From Hondaea fermentalgiana (lineage: Eukaryota > Sar > Bigyra > Thraustochytrida > Thraustochytriidae), in NCBI GenBank assembly GCA_014084085.1, contig NPFB01000021.1:62001-126000 (forward strand): a stretch of DNA of 64,000 nt. The letters are read 5' to 3'. Made by a program: the position numbers and the translations under genes. The notes under the pieces are model-generated. The model was not told where the DNA came from, ran no database searches, and was given only the letters and a program-made list of their open reading frames with translations. Below, piece by piece: positions 1-8,613 of the stretch. Numbering within the stretch: position 1 is the first letter of the stretch; each line of letters begins with the position of its first letter.

Positions 1-2704
1 TCCACAGAGGAAAGAGATATTCGAGCGCATCGACGCGCAAGAATGGTGCCATGATCTCGATAAAGTTGATGTAGTGCATGGCCCAGGAGCCCCGCACAAC
101 ATGGTCCATATAGTGCACGCCATAATCGTAAATGGCCGGCTGCCCGAGTGTGAGCGCATAAGCGTGCGCAAGCCGAAACATCTTCGCCACGTTTCCGGGG
201 TCCATGGTAATGTCATCATCAGGAAACCATACGTATTCATACTCCCGCCAAGGCACATTCAGCAAGGCATGGCGAATGAGCTGCCACTTCATGTCCTTTT
301 TCTGAAAAGCGTACTTGGCCCCAGCCTTGTACTTTCGAAAGATGTCGTAGTCGTTCCCAAAGTAGACCACGCAGAGGTCAAAATGTGGATTGTTTTCCCA
401 GGGACGATGCAAACTCTTGTCACCCGCCACAACAATGACAAGCCCTTTGCCGGCGATAGGAGCGAGGCGCTTGGATCCATACCATAGCGGCGCGAGAGTT
501 GGGTCAATAAGAAGCTTTTGCAGGGCTTCCTTTTCCCATCCGATGGAGCCAACAGGATGGCTCGTACGGGTCTCGTTCTCGCCGGGATGCAGCAAGGAGT
601 ACTCCCAGCGATGATGACCGAGACCAATGCACCAGTCAACGTCGCCACGGTCGCGGACCTCCATGTGGTATTTAAAGACGGTCCATGCGTCCTTTTCGAC
701 AAGCGGAATCGTGAGCGGACAGCCGAATCCGACAACCCAGTCAGGAGCTGCCTTGGCAGTTCTCTCGATGCGCGCACCCTCATCAGAGAGCCCGGGGCCA
801 TTTTGGTAGTATGGGGCCATGTCGACAATGCCGATGGGAGCATCGCGCAGAAGCTGAGGCCAAAGAGAGCTCTGGAAGCCACCCTTGCCACGAAAGGATG
901 GCAACAGATAAGTGGCAGCGTCGACGCGAAGTAGTGGGGCATTCATCGACACCCTCGATACCATGCGCAGCGCATAGTCCGCGTGCAGCTCCTCGATCGA
1001 GGATCGACCAAACTCGTTTTCCCTTTGGGCTTTGCGCGACTTCTTCGTTGCAACCGCAGAGACATGCTGCGCAGAGCTCTCGGCAGACACAGGTCCAGCC
1101 CAGGCCGGGTGAGCGATGCGAAGCTCAAAGCGCGACGCTACATTGACAAGGCTCTGGACCTTGACCGCGGACATTTCAATGTCCGGGTCGGGGAGCCAGA
1201 TGTATTCGTACTCATTTTTCCAATTCGGCACGCGGGTCAGGATCCAGCGCGCCAGCTCAAGTTTTGAGGATTCAGCGAGATGCCTGGTTTCCCCAGAAAT
1301 GTACACATCTGCCAGGTTCCGTGGCACGGCACAGTCGACGGCCTGCTCGTCGCAAACTATGGCAAGGTCAAAGGTCTCATAACCAGACCAAGCCTCGACA
1401 TTAGCGATAAGACGGTGTTGCATAGAGTTGGCGCTGGCGACGAGCAGAATCAGTGTTTTCCAACGAACCTTGTGAAGGGCGGTTTTAGACAGCCACGAAG
1501 GCTCAATGGTCGGGTCCAGGATGAAGGTGCTGGCCATGGCGCTTTGGGAAAGACCGCGCTGGTTTGCTGCAAGCAACTCATTGCTTGGCTGTGCATCTCC
1601 CGAGGCATCGCGGTGACACCAACGCAGCTTTCCCGAATCTTCTTCCTGCATGGCCAAATACGCTCCAAGTGAGACTGTCTCGAGCGCACTCTCGGGACTT
1701 GCAAGGCATTTGGGATGGTAACCAGAGCGCGCCTCCTCGACTTGCAGCGAGGTATACTTTGTAGAGTCCACAACCCCGACTTTGGAGACTCCGGCCACAA
1801 CAGGAAAGATAATTTCCATGGCGCAGTGCGTTTCGATGATCTTGGAGCGCGCGAAAAATTGCCGTGCCACATTCAAGACATCGCCACGGAAGAAGGGGGC
1901 CTCCAGGTTGAGGCGCTCTTCGTAGTGAAGGACGGGTTCGTTCCCGTCAAAGACAACGCCACCACTGCCGTCGTCGAGAAGGTCCCAGTTCTGATCACTT
2001 TGTCGCGCGTCATCGCGCATTGGGTGGCCAATGGCGACCCCGAGCGCCGAGGATATCTCAAACATGCGTCGCACTTGATTTGAGTGCATGCGAACCTGGG
2101 CGTCGGGGAACCACACAAATTCGTAGCTCCGCCACACACGCATTTGCAAGGCGCGCGCGATTGCTGTCCATTTTTCGTTCGAGTCGCCAACCTTGCCGGT
2201 GCGACTTGCAAGCGAGTCGGTGAAGACCCATCTGGCCAGGCCGAGGGCGCGTCGGGAAATGTGGACGGAGGGGTAGCGCTGCGGGTCCACGACAATGCCG
2301 ACATCAAGCCAGGAGTATGCAGACCAGTGGTCAAGCTGCCAGAGGGATTGCGGCGAAGCAACGATGACGGCAAGAAATCGGCTCTTGCGTTTCTTGAGAG
2401 CAGTTTCGTCCCAAGGTCGCACAGTCGGGCAAAGGTTTGAGTTGGCGGTTTGAAGAAGAGCTTGCTTGTCGTGAATAACTCTGACAAGTTGGTCCGAACA
2501 AGGGTCTGCAAAGGATGATGGGGAAGGCAAAGTGGTGCCGACGCCCTCCACGAGACGATTTTCTTTTTCATCAACCTTCGAGACCTCGTGGCCCCAGGAG
2601 AAGGCCTTCTTTACCATGAAGAGCCACAAGGCGCAGGGAATGGCGAACAGCATCATGAAGGCCAAGGTCCGCTTGGAAATCCAACGTCTTGACATTTGCC
2701 TCAT
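1..2704 (-). CDS. Triple DUF707-like (glycosyltransferase-like) type II membrane protein, 3' end outside window
   Basis: The frame is open from an ATG at 2704 to the left edge, about 901 codons, so the C-terminus is missing. Residues 13-30 form a hydrophobic segment after a basic N-terminus, as in a Golgi type II signal anchor. Three homologous units follow, spaced about 300-325 residues apart. Each has an aromatic stretch and an acidic motif: WFPDAQ (near residue 198), WLPDPD (near 500) and WFPDDD (near 823). Each also has a later AP[FL][FL]R box. The pattern Y-x-Y-x-W-x-x-D-x-D followed by QPA and MAP matches DUF707 (PF05212), a putative glycosyltransferase family with a DxD-like motif. Only the third unit keeps DDD, so the first two may be structural or substrate-binding. 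The family call rests on remembered motifs. No signal for introns was seen. The track-like ORFs on the plus strand here are shadows. Confidence 0.8.
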   Translation of the reverse strand, partial: MRQMSRRWISKRTLAFMMLFAIPCALWLFMVKKAFSWGHEVSKVDEKENRLVEGVGTTLPSPSSFADPCSDQLVRVIHDKQALLQTANSNLCPTVRPWDETALKKRKSRFLAVIVASPQSLWQLDHWSAYSWLDVGIVVDPQRYPSVHISRRALGLARWVFTDSLASRTGKVGDSNEKWTAIARALQMRVWRSYEFVWFPDAQVRMHSNQVRRMFEISSALGVAIGHPMRDDARQSDQNWDLLDDGSGGVVFDGNEPVLHYEERLNLEAPFFRGDVLNVARQFFARSKIIETHCAMEIIFPVVAGVSKVGVVDSTKYTSLQVEEARSGYHPKCLASPESALETVSLGAYLAMQEEDSGKLRWCHRDASGDAQPSNELLAANQRGLSQSAMASTFILDPTIEPSWLSKTALHKVRWKTLILLVASANSMQHRLIANVEAWSGYETFDLAIVCDEQAVDCAVPRNLADVYISGETRHLAESSKLELARWILTRVPNWKNEYEYIWLPDPDIEMSAVKVQSLVNVASRFELRIAHPAWAGPVSAESSAQHVSAVATKKSRKAQRENEFGRSSIEELHADYALRMVSRVSMNAPLLRVDAATYLLPSFRGKGGFQSSLWPQLLRDAPIGIVDMAPYYQNGPGLSDEGARIERTAKAAPDWVVGFGCPLTIPLVEKDAWTVFKYHMEVRDRGDVDWCIGLGHHRWEYSLLHPGENETRTSHPVGSIGWEKEALQKLLIDPTLAPLWYGSKRLAPIAGKGLVIVVAGDKSLHRPWENNPHFDLCVVYFGNDYDIFRKYKAGAKYAFQKKDMKWQLIRHALLNVPWREYEYVWFPDDDITMDPGNVAKMFRLAHAYALTLGQPAIYDYGVHYMDHVVRGSWAMHYINFIEIMAPFLRVDALEYLFPLW

Positions 2705-3105
2705 GCGCTCCCTGCGACGGAGCGATCGAGACACGTTGACGGTGGGCTCTTCTGGCGACTGAGGGTCCTCATCCCCAACGGCCCTCGAGGCTCGCGCTTG
2801 GACGCGTCGCATCGGCTCTGCTCGCTCGCCGTTCGCTCGTCCCGCGCCGCGGCCGCCTCGTCCACGGTCAAGATCAGATCCCTCAATCAGTCAGCTAGCT
2901 AGCTCCAAGGAGACGAGATCGACCGCGACCGCAGCCGCGCCTCCATGCGCCGCGCCTCCGCCGGCGACGAGCGCCTCGCGCGCCGCTGCCGCCGCCGCCG
3001 CCCCGCCGCCGCCGCGACCTCTTCCGCAGCGCGCCGACTGCGCCGCGCGGTCAACGTTCTGCCGCGGCTGTTAGCTCGTTGTACGCGCGCCCGTCCAGAC
3101 CAGAG

Positions 3106-3106
<1 letters not shown>

Positions 3107-3136
<30 letters not shown>
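3107..3136. repeat. GGCGAC hexanucleotide microsatellite
   Basis: About five consecutive GGCGAC units lie in the non-coding GC-rich stretch upstream of the DUF707 gene. Confidence 0.8.
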
Positions 3137-3504
3137 AGGCTCGTTATCCTGGCCTTTACACTGTGAAAGCCCGCCCGCGCTCTTCGGGAACGTCGCGCAC
3201 TCCTACCTGGCCAGCGCGAGCGGGGGAGGAGGGAAGGAAGGCCTGCCGGCCCGGGAAGACCGAGACCTCGACGGCAAGCCAGGCTCGGGCTGAAGACGCA
3301 AGCGCGGTAATGGTATCACGGAGCGGCCTGCGACGGCGTCGGCGACGGGTTCAGGGACTCGCAAAAGATCTTGATGCCTGTCACGAGTTTGGTCACTTTG
3401 GGACCGAGCGCGCAATCGACGATTGCGCGCGCGGAGTCCCGATGGCGAGGCGCGTGAGATGCAGCGCTCGCAACGCTCTGCAGCTGCTGCTGCGCAGGAG
3501 AGAG

Positions 3505-3538
3505 AGCTAGCTAGCTAGCCAGCTAGCTAGCTAGCTCC
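3505..3538. repeat. AGCT tetranucleotide microsatellite
   Basis: A near-perfect run of AGCT units with one GCC interruption. AGCT is self-complementary, so the run can fold back on itself. Confidence 0.8.
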
Positions 3539-4140
3539 AGCTGGTTGGTTGCATGAGCTCGTCGCGTGGCGGGGTGGATGCGAGCGTGCGTGCGCGTGCA
3601 CCGCCTGGCCCGCGGGGTCTTTTATGGAGTCAGTGAATGAACTACGATAGGCCTAGCTCATCATGGATGCACGCCGTCACCCACCCATACCTACTCACCC
3701 GACTGCTTTCTCGGGCGGTGCGGTGCTAGTCGCAGTCGGGTGCGCAGCCCCAAGGGCAGGAAGCGCGGGTCGCCCGCGCGGTCGCTGGCATGATGCGGAG
3801 CAGGGACGCGGCGGGATGCACGGTCGGTGTTCTCGCTTGCCATCTTCTCGCGTTCACGGCTTTGCAGCCACCACTGCCACTCACAGGTGGCGTCAGCTCT
3901 AGGACCTGCTAGGTCGGGTTTAGCGGTAACCTTTGTGCTCCCAACTCGCGTGCGGACACCTTTTTGCGAGTCAGGTCAATCCGACGCGGGCACTTTGGCC
4001 GACTCGCAGTCGGGTGCTTCTTCTTCGCTCGCTCGCGCGTCCTGCGCATGTTGCCCTCGTGGGCCGGCCTGTCCTGCGTCTTGCTCATCGGGCAACAGAA
4101 TGCCTTGCGAAGACTCGCGGTTCAACCCGCGGTTGACAGA

Positions 4141-4413
4141 TAATCAAAACGCAATAGGCCTCTCAGTAAGGTCGAGCTGGTAGATGTCATTCCAATGATC
4201 ATCAAAAGAGACATTGTCGGAGCCAAGTCGGCTCCCTTCGACAGCGACGACATCGCATGGCTAAATGAGTTTGCCTACCATATCGAGGTAGCGCTCCAAA
4301 AGAATGAGCTCGTGGCTGCTCAAAACAAGTGTAGCGAGAACAGAACCAACGAGCTTTTGGATATGTTGCTCCCCAAGCACATTGCCAGGAAACTCGGGCT
4401 CAAGGCGGAATGA
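4141..4413 (+). pseudogene. Fragment of a GAF-domain / nucleotide cyclase-like protein
   Basis: From about 4144 to 4413 the plus frame reads as the end of a GAF domain: a VDVIPMII strand, then PFDSDDIAWLNEFA, a typical GAF terminal helix start, then HIEVALQKNEL. It runs into TNELLDMLLPKHIARKL, which resembles the linker entering class III adenylate/guanylate cyclase domains (NxLLxxLLPxHI). A stop (TGA, 4411-4413) follows at once and a TAA lies upstream at 4141. Neither the rest of the GAF domain nor a cyclase catalytic domain is visible in any frame nearby. It could be an isolated exon or a decayed copy; CTCTCAG at about 4161-4167 could be a splice acceptor. An ATG occurs at 4195. I favour a gene remnant with moderate confidence. 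Confidence 0.5.
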
Positions 4414-5529
4414 GATACCGGTGACAACGCGAGGAAAGAAAGCTCTTTATGCCTACGCTGCGAGCGGCTCGATTAGCTTTGTCCCAGAGCAGTCATCAGG
4501 CGCGCTTGAAAGCTTTAGGCCGTGAGAGGCCGCGTTTTTATTTTTTATCTCAGTCATTGTCTCGTGTGGTACAACTCTATTGCTGTGCGAAGAGTTGGGC
4601 ATGCTTAACGACTTGTTCACTCAGTTCCACGTACTCACGGTCAAGCTCACGTCTGTACAAACTTGAAATGATTGAAGTAGCTGATACAAGTTTGCCCTTT
4701 ATCGATCAGCAACTGGAACGTCACGCTTTGCGCTTGAAGCAAAAGAGGTGGTGAGTCATTCTTATCACTGCAAATGGACGGTGCATAAAAAGACGTGTCG
4801 GCATCATCTGTGGACCGTGCTTTGGTGCCGCCATTGGTCATTGCATGCCACGCTTCGCGATCATTCGTGATGCAATCAACACTGCCTCGCGCATGGAGAG
4901 CACGAGCGAAGGTAAGCTTTTTCGTTGGGCAGTTGTCCCCGAAAAACAAAGAAAGGAAGGAAGGAAGAGCAGTAAGAGCGAATAGAGCGAAAAGAAAGAT
5001 TTCCTGACGTACGTAAATGTACATGTACGTGAGTTACAGCGGGGGCGTATTCATGAGATCGATGCATATAGAGGAGCGCTCTTAGAATCAACAGGTGCGG
5101 CGCCAATAGGCCCTATATATATTTGAGCCTCATGAGAATATTGATGCGAAGGGAAAGGGCAAGATACATATGTACTTTCTCATCGGCCCTGAATAGAAAG
5201 CTTGAAACGCTAATTTCGCAACAGAACGCAGCATCACAGAGCTACACAAATGTAAAACTAGCAGTGCGAGAATAATGAAATTTTGAATGGCGCACATTGA
5301 GATCCCATTCCATTTGAAAGAAATCCCAATGTAGTCAGGCCCTTGCTCGTGCCGAACGCGCGAAGGGTCAAGCGTTGTTGGTCGCCGATTTTCGATTACG
5401 ACGATCGGGCCCTTGTATTTGTCACAGCGGTACACGGTGCCAAGCTGCCAGAGAGGCAGGCAGAAAGGCAGGCAGAAAGGCAAGGAGGCAGCAAGCCAGA
5501 CGCGACGATATTGGAACCGATTCTGGCCT
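4414..5529. other. Intergenic, no gene seen
   Basis: AT-richer than its neighbours. It contains small direct repeats such as GGCAGGCAGAAA near 5453-5481 and no domain-bearing ORF. The part next to 5530 is the 3' flank of the ARF-like gene. Confidence 0.45.
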
Positions 5530-6078
5530 TCAGAGTCGATGCATTTTGGTGAGAAGCCAGTCCAGGCCTTCGTAAAAGCCGTCGCCCGAAAGAGCACTGC
5601 CCGCCACAGTCGAGACCGGTCGCGCGCCGAGCTTATCGTTGTTGGTGACGAAAGCAGCTCGGACTTGGTCGATCGTCGCTGCGCCTGGTTGGTCTTGCTT
5701 GTTGGCGAAGACGACAAGAGGTACGTTGTCAAGCTGAGCATCCACAAGAAGAACACGAAGTTCTTCGAGTGCATCGTCAAATCGTCCCGTATCCATGCTG
5801 TCTACCACGAAAATGATCCCCTGTGTCCCTGTGTAGTGGTGACGCCAGTATGGGCGCAGAAATGCCTGACCCCCGACATCTGTAATGACGAGTTTGTGAT
5901 GTTTGTACTTGACCTCGACAAATTCAGATTCGGTGGTAGGGAGCGTGCCGTGCGGGTTCTCGCCCTTGAGGAGGCGCACGCAGGTCGTTTTCCCTGCACT
6001 ATCGAGACCTACGAGCAGAATTCTCCGCACCCGCCACGATTTCCACGCTTGCAGGTGTCTTGAGAGCTCGGACCCCAT
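5530..6078 (-). CDS. ARF-like small GTPase
   Basis: This 182-residue protein has the full ARF/ARL signature: P-loop GLDSAGKTT (about 24-32), switch II DVGGQ, NKQD (G4) within NKQDQPGA, and a late SAL (G5). The N-terminus MGSELSR satisfies the N-myristoylation pattern with Gly2 and Ser6, so membrane attachment by a myristoylated amphipathic helix is expected. Such GTPases recruit effectors for vesicle traffic, tubulin folding or ciliary transport. The usual WDVGGQ is TDVGGQ here and the switch region is divergent, so I cannot assign a specific ARL subtype. The ATG at 6078 is the natural start because it provides Gly2. The intergenic region upstream contains a GCAA microsatellite with a scaffold gap. 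Confidence 0.9.
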   Translation of the reverse strand: MGSELSRHLQAWKSWRVRRILLVGLDSAGKTTCVRLLKGENPHGTLPTTESEFVEVKYKHHKLVITDVGGQAFLRPYWRHHYTGTQGIIFVVDSMDTGRFDDALEELRVLLVDAQLDNVPLVVFANKQDQPGAATIDQVRAAFVTNNDKLGARPVSTVAGSALSGDGFYEGLDWLLTKMHRL

Positions 6079-6228
6079 GCTTTGGTGAGCCGGAGCAGGA
6101 CGATAGAGCCGTCAAGGGGGGGGGGGTTCTCTTTTGCTGCGCGGGCCCGGTCCTGACCTTCGCGGTCTTTGCGCGGAGCAGGTATTGAATTCGATTGTGC
6201 TTAACCCCGTCGGCTAAAGCGTAATATA

Positions 6229-6230
<2 letters not shown>

Positions 6231-6281
<51 letters not shown>

Positions 6282-6381
6282 NNNNNNNNNNNNNNNNNNN
6301 NNNNNNNNNNNNNNNNNNNNNNNNNNNNNNNNNNNNNNNNNNNNNNNNNNNNNNNNNNNNNNNNNNNNNNNNNNNNNNNNN

Positions 6382-6434
<53 letters not shown>
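6231..6434. repeat. GCAA tetranucleotide microsatellite containing an assembly gap
   Basis: Perfect GCAA units flank both sides of a 100-N gap (6282-6381). The array probably spans the gap and its true length is unknown. On the minus strand it reads as a repeating ACLL peptide, which I treat as meaningless. Confidence 0.95.
6282..6381. other. Assembly gap (100 N)
   Basis: Exactly 100 N, a conventional unknown-size scaffold gap, sitting inside the GCAA array. Confidence 0.98.
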
Positions 6435-7245
6435 GCCGACCCGAGGTCGAGCCGCTTCCAAGCCAACCTACGTTCCTCTCAACCGAAAAAGAACTTTCTT
6501 TGCAGCGCGAGCCGCCGCCGCCGCCGCCTCTCCCCGAGGCTCGCTCCTGCTCTGCTCCGCTCCGCCCTGCGTACTCCGCTCTGCGTACTCCGCTCTGCTC
6601 TGCTCTGCTCTGCGCTGCCGTTTTCCCGCCCCCGCAGGGGCCCGTCGACGGCGAACCCGCAAGCTATCGACGGCGAACCCCGTTCGGGTTCCGCAGACGG
6701 AACGTTCTCTCCGCCCGTTCCGCGCGGCGACTGCCACGGAGTGAGGAGTGACAGTGAGTGTGCGCGTAAAGGCAGCGTCGACGAGGCGACAAGTCGAGCA
6801 ATCGCCGGCTCCCAGTCGACAATCGGGCCCTGTCAATCAACAATACCTCTTCCCCGAGTCGCGCAAGCTGCTGCTGTTTCCAGCGCGGGCGGGGGCGAGG
6901 ACCCGCGCCCGGCGCCCGAGCCCGCGTCGCGGCAGCAACCAGGCGTCGAGCTCGCGGCCGCGGGCGGGCGCGGGAGGCGCGGAGAGAGAAGACGCCGAGG
7001 AGCCCGCGCCAGCTGCGCGAGCTGCGCGGGCCGCCGCCAGCTGCAGCGAGCGATCAGGAGGCGGCGCGACGACGGCGACGGCGACCTGGCCGGCGCGCGG
7101 CACGTGCAGGAGCCCGAGCAGCAGCAGCGCTGGCCGTGCGCAGAGCCAGAACTGCGCGCGCGAGCGGGGGAGGCGAGCGCCCGGGGCTGCGAGGCGCGGA
7201 CGGGCAGCCAGCCAGGCCAGCCGGCCGGGCGCCGGCGGCGGGAGG

Positions 7246-8076
7246 ATGCAGAGCGCGCGGCCCAAGTCGATCGGCGGCGCGCTCGCGAGGGACCCGTCGA
7301 CCCTGACCGAGCAGGAGAAAAAGGTAGCCCTGCACCTCGCCCGCGCGGCCAAGGACGTGCTGGGCGGCGCGCAGCTCGTCAAGCATGGCGCAGCGTTCAG
7401 CTTTGAGCAGAGCATGCCGGCGAGCACACCGCGGCTTGTCCACGCCGTGTACGTGGACCCGCTCGCAGCCAGCATGATGATCGAGGCCGGCGTGGACTTT
7501 CTTGAAGACACGGAGGCAACGACGGGATACACCGCACTGCTCGCCGCCTGCGCGGTAGGTAATGCGGATCTCGTCGACGCCCTGATCTCGAACGGCGCGA
7601 ACACGCTCGCCACGGATAGTCACGGCCGCGGGGCCTTGGCTCTCGCTGTACGAGCTGGAGATGAGGCTTCAGTCCTGCGTCTCTTGGACGCCAGCGTCTC
7701 GATCGACGCTCAGGACAACGATGGAGTGACGCCTCTTATGGAAGCGGCGCAAGGGATGAACCCAACTCTTGTGGAGACGCTTGTTCGGGCTGGCGCTGAC
7801 GCCAGCGTGCAAACGTTCACCGGAACCTCGGCCGTGGCCTTTGCTGCGCTCGGCGATGCAGCCCGTTATGCTCAGAAATCTCCACCACCTGGCTGCTTTG
7901 GCTTCTTCTCATTTGCATCCAGCAAACGACAGAGCCTTTCCAGCCCTGCTCCGGACGCTACAGCTCTGGGAACAGGGAATTTTCATGAATCTTACTGCGA
8001 CGAGTCGGAAGCTGCTACCTTGGAGCGTCGAGAGCGCTGCATTGATCTTCTCGTCGAAGCCGGCGCCGAGCAGTGA
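7246..8076 (+). CDS. Ankyrin-repeat protein
   Basis: A 276-residue protein when started at the ATG at 7246 (MQSARPKSI). The frame continues upstream for 166 more codons, but that part is Arg/Ala/Ser-rich and looks like leader sequence. Ankyrin repeats are visible from about residue 60 to 205: TGYTALLAACAVGNADLVDAL, then HGRGALALAVRAGDEASVLRLL, NDGVTPLMEAAQ and a TGTSAVAFAALG unit. Each begins with a G-x-[TSA]-[PA]-L-x-x-A motif. The tail (about 210-276) has a GCFGFFSF patch, a Ser-rich linker and a last degenerate repeat ending CIDLLVEAGAEQ. Ankyrin repeats are protein-binding scaffolds. No catalytic domain is present, so the partner is unknown. The TGA at 8074-8076 is followed shortly by GGTAAAAG, so an alternative 3' splice extension cannot be excluded. 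Confidence 0.75.
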   Translation: MQSARPKSIGGALARDPSTLTEQEKKVALHLARAAKDVLGGAQLVKHGAAFSFEQSMPASTPRLVHAVYVDPLAASMMIEAGVDFLEDTEATTGYTALLAACAVGNADLVDALISNGANTLATDSHGRGALALAVRAGDEASVLRLLDASVSIDAQDNDGVTPLMEAAQGMNPTLVETLVRAGADASVQTFTGTSAVAFAALGDAARYAQKSPPPGCFGFFSFASSKRQSLSSPAPDATALGTGNFHESYCDESEAATLERRERCIDLLVEAGAEQ

Positions 8077-8613
8077 TGCAAGGTAAAAGGCCTCTACCAC
8101 ACCAAACCACACCACACATGTTTCTTTTGCGAAGCGGCTGAGCCATTTGCTCGCCTCATTGATGTTAATTTTCTTCACTTTCTTTTGGTCAAACCTTCCC
8201 TTCTCGCATTGCACCCACCCTCTCATCCCTCCATACAGACAGTCCATCGCATGTAGTACAATCGAATGAAAGTGGTCATGTTGTGGCCGATCGACGGCTG
8301 GAACGGCCCGTTCAATACTTCGTTCGTGCGCACTGCAGTCTGCTGCCGGCCGGTCTTTCTTTCTCTCCCCTGGCCACGATCACGGCAAATCCGAGGGCAA
8401 GCGCCGCGGCCGTCACAATCACAAAAAAAAAAATCTTTTTGCAAAAGCCGAAAGCTCAGCCGCTGGTGGCAGAACACCTGCGAGAAGCTCGCAGAAGCGT
8501 GCGACAGCCGAGGCGCCCCGGGTGCGAGCTCGCTGCAGCACCCTCATCCAACCTCTCGCTGAGCGAGAGGGTGCCCTTTGTCGAAAAGCAGTAGGCCATC
8601 GCAGTTGCCCGCC
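8077..8613. other. Intergenic between ankyrin gene and 5-oxoprolinase
   Basis: This combines the 3' flank of the ankyrin gene (CCACACCAAACCACACC repeats near 8096-8118) with the promoter/leader of the 5-oxoprolinase gene. A perfect A-tract lies near 8421-8431. No ORF with a recognisable domain. Confidence 0.5.

Larger units (their letters stand above)
2705..4140. other. Intergenic, GC-rich promoter side, no gene seen
   Basis: This is very GC-rich sequence upstream of the DUF707 gene. It has a GGCGAC hexanucleotide tract near 3107-3136 and an AGCT tract near 3505-3538. The short ORFs have Arg/Ala-rich low-complexity translations with no recognisable domain. I see no RNA gene. Confidence 0.5.
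6079..7245. other. Divergent intergenic region with GCAA repeat, gap and GC-rich leader
   Basis: This is the shared upstream region of the ARF-like gene (minus) and the ankyrin gene (plus). It holds a poly-G run near 6117-6126, the GCAA repeat with a 100-N gap, and TCTGC/TCCGC pyrimidine repeats (about 6540-6615). From about 6830 on it is a very GC-rich leader, open in frame with the ankyrin ORF but low in complexity (Arg/Ala-rich). Confidence 0.5.

Noticed and set aside
3079..3510. Arg-rich ORF in the leader region
   Set aside because: GC-driven low complexity, no domain, overlapping GGCGAC repeats.
5999..6466. Minus-strand ACLL repeat ORF through the gap
   Set aside because: Translation of the GCAA microsatellite and of N bases.
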